DNA from: an uncultured bacterium
GTDB taxonomy: Bacteria > Armatimonadota > Zipacnadia > Zipacnadales > Zipacnadaceae
Assembly: GCA_937928475.1 (NCBI GenBank)
Contig: CALFVE010000255.1
Location: 1-6,233 of the forward strand
Reading direction: 5' to 3'
Length of the DNA: 6,233 bases
The notes under the pieces are model-generated. The model saw nothing but the letters and a program-made list of their open reading frames with translations, made no database searches and was not told the DNA's origin. How positions within the stretch are numbered: position 1 is the first letter of the stretch; each line of letters opens with the position of its first letter. A program made the translations under genes and the position numbers. Of this stretch, positions 5,500 to 6,233 are shown piece after piece.

Positions 5500-5543
5500 G
5501 CTGCCGTTCTGCCGTCGTTCTGCTGCCGTTCTGCCTGCCGTAT
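5500..5543 (+). repeat. Four 11-bp imperfect direct repeats just upstream of tRNA-Gln
   Basis: Units GCTGCCGTTCT (5500-5510), GCCGTCGTTCT (5511-5521), GCTGCCGTTCT (5522-5532) and GCCTGCCGTAT (5533-5543) are adjacent. The first and third are identical. The array ends two bases before the mature tRNA 5' end, occupying the place where a tRNA promoter would be expected. I see no good -35/-10 pair in it. Confidence 0.6.
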
Positions 5544-5545
5544 CC

Positions 5546-5620
5546 TGGGGCGTCGCCAAGCGGTAAGGCGCGGGACTTTGGATCCCGTATTCGTAGGTTC
5601 GAATCCTACCGCCCCAGCCA
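5546..5620 (+). tRNA. tRNA-Gln (anticodon UUG)
   Basis: All arms fold. The acceptor TGGGGCG pairs with CGCCCCA (5546-5552 / 5610-5616). The D stem is GCC/GGC (5555-5557 / 5567-5569). The anticodon stem CGGGA/TCCCG (5571-5575 / 5583-5587) encloses loop CTTTGGA, giving anticodon TTG at 5578-5580, which reads CAA. The T stem GTAGG/CCTAC (5593-5597 / 5605-5609) encloses TTCGAAT. The discriminator is G5617 and CCA is encoded at 5618-5620. The U1-A72 first pair and G73 agree with known bacterial glutamine tRNA identity elements. It sits between the ispE operon and prs, an order known in other bacteria. Confidence 0.97.
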
Positions 5621-5730
5621 GAGTCTGAGACTAGTGGCGGCGCAGCGCCCCGCCGGGGCAGAGGGCGCCCTGCAAGGCCGCCGGACCGGGCGTAGGCAGG
5701 GCGACGGCCCGCCAACAATCGCTCCGCTCA

Positions 5731-5752
5731 CGCCACCGGCCCTCCGGTGGCG
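5731..5752 (+). promoter_or_regulatory. Strong GC hairpin in the prs leader
   Basis: CGCCACCGG (5731-5739) and CCGGTGGCG (5744-5752) form a perfect 9-bp stem around CCCT, ending 39 bases before the prs GTG. No T-run follows. In a transcript coming through tRNA-Gln it could mark the processed end, attenuate, or stabilise the prs mRNA. The 5621-5730 stretch before it is very GC-rich, with further short palindromes (AGTCT-G-AGACT at 5622-5632 and AGGGCGCCCT at 5662-5671), and I see no clear promoter in it. Confidence 0.5.
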
Positions 5753-5775
5753 CCAGTCCCCTCACACATCGGGCC

Positions 5776-5783
5776 GAAGGAGG
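5776..5783 (+). promoter_or_regulatory. Ribosome binding site of prs
   Basis: GAAGGAGG is a near-perfect Shine-Dalgarno sequence eight bases before GTG at 5792. It decides in favour of the GTG start over downstream candidates, and contrasts with the apparently leaderless rsmA and methyltransferase starts. Confidence 0.9.
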
Positions 5784-5791
5784 TTCGGGTC

Positions 5792-6233
5792 GTGGACAGG
5801 TACGGAGAACTGAGGGTTTTTGCCGGCTCCTCCAATCCAGCCCTGGCGCAGCGCATTGCCGAGGAACTGGGGGTATCCCTGTCCGACGCTACGGTGGGAC
5901 GCTTCTCCGACGGGGAAGTGGCGGTGCGAATTGACGTCAACGTGCGGGGCACTGACGTCTTCATCATCCAGTCCACGTGCGCCCCCTGCAACGACAATCT
6001 GATGGAACTGCTCATCATGATTGACGCTTGCCGGCGAGCCAGCGCCCGGCGGATCACGGCAGTCATGCCCTATTTCGGCTATGCCCGCCAGGACAAGAAG
6101 TCGCGCGGACGGGAGCCGCTCAGCGCCAAACTGGTCGCGAATCTGATCACCGCGGCGGGGGCGGACCGGGTGATCGCCGTAGACCTGCACACTGACCAAA
6201 TCCAGGGCTTCTTCGATATCCCCGTGGACCACC
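5792..6233 (+). CDS. prs: Ribose-phosphate pyrophosphokinase (PRPP synthetase), 5' part
   Basis: Prs transfers pyrophosphate from ATP to ribose 5-phosphate, giving PRPP for purine, pyrimidine, histidine, tryptophan and NAD synthesis. The window holds the first 147 codons of an enzyme usually about 310-320 residues long; the rest lies beyond 6233. Visible motifs: LRVFAGSSNPALA (7-19), GRFSDGEVAVRI (36-47), VFIIQSTCAPCNDNLMELL (56-74), the ATP-binding PYFGYARQDKKSRGREPLSAKLVANL (residues 93-118, Arg99-Gln100-Asp101-Lys102) and the VDLHTDQIQGFFDIPVDH region (130-147, His133). The PRPP-binding loop is not yet reached. Translation starts at GTG with a strong ribosome binding site. The gene lies 171 bases after tRNA-Gln, with no visible promoter between, so readthrough from the tRNA is possible. 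In other bacteria with this order rplY and pth often follow. Confidence 0.96.
   Translation, partial: MDRYGELRVFAGSSNPALAQRIAEELGVSLSDATVGRFSDGEVAVRIDVNVRGTDVFIIQSTCAPCNDNLMELLIMIDACRRASARRITAVMPYFGYARQDKKSRGREPLSAKLVANLITAAGADRVIAVDLHTDQIQGFFDIPVDH

Overview
The window comes from a GC-rich bacterium. It joins two different regions head to head. The left third (about 1-2247) is a minus-strand restriction-modification island. The right two thirds (2345 to the end) is a plus-strand run of housekeeping genes. No species can be named from the sequence. The MEP-pathway kinase, genome-encoded tRNA CCA end, GTG start, apparently leaderless promoters, and abundant short palindromic and heptameric repeats would suit a member of Armatimonadota, Chloroflexota or a similar deep-branching GC-rich lineage. 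That placement is a low-confidence inference.

Left region. Positions 1-707 hold no convincing intact gene; the only protein-like piece is a short minus-strand stretch ending at 8, which may be the tail of a decayed gene. Next, on the minus strand, come a MutH/Sau3AI-type endonuclease (1370 to 708) and, 4 bases upstream of it, a DpnA-like beta-class adenine methyltransferase (2247 to 1375). Together they look like a compact two-gene type II restriction-modification operon, probably specific for GATC. The methyltransferase has a near-consensus promoter (TTGACA-17-TATGAT). A GATC site overlaps its -10 box, another GATC touches the start codon, and a 13-base palindrome sits at the centre of the spacer. 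This layout suggests feedback control by methylation or protein binding.

Middle. The 97-base gap between the two divergent units holds back-to-back sigma70-type promoters, each placed so that transcription would begin at or within a few bases of the start codon. The rsmA (ksgA) gene that follows is intact in every methyltransferase motif but is about 130-150 residues longer than usual. The extra length lies between motif III (D110) and the NLPY motif (263-266). It consists largely of DNA-level repeats: five phased 30-bp palindromic units and eight 7-bp units, all translated in frame. This is the most unusual feature of the window.

Right. ispE (isoprenoid precursor synthesis) is followed, with a 14-base overlap, by a MobA-like nucleotidyltransferase of unknown substrate, then tRNA-Gln(UUG), then the start of prs (PRPP synthetase), which runs off the window edge. 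An ispE / tRNA-Gln / prs order is known from other bacteria. rsmA, ispE and the nucleotidyltransferase are probably cotranscribed from the rsmA promoter. The prs leader contains a strong GC hairpin.
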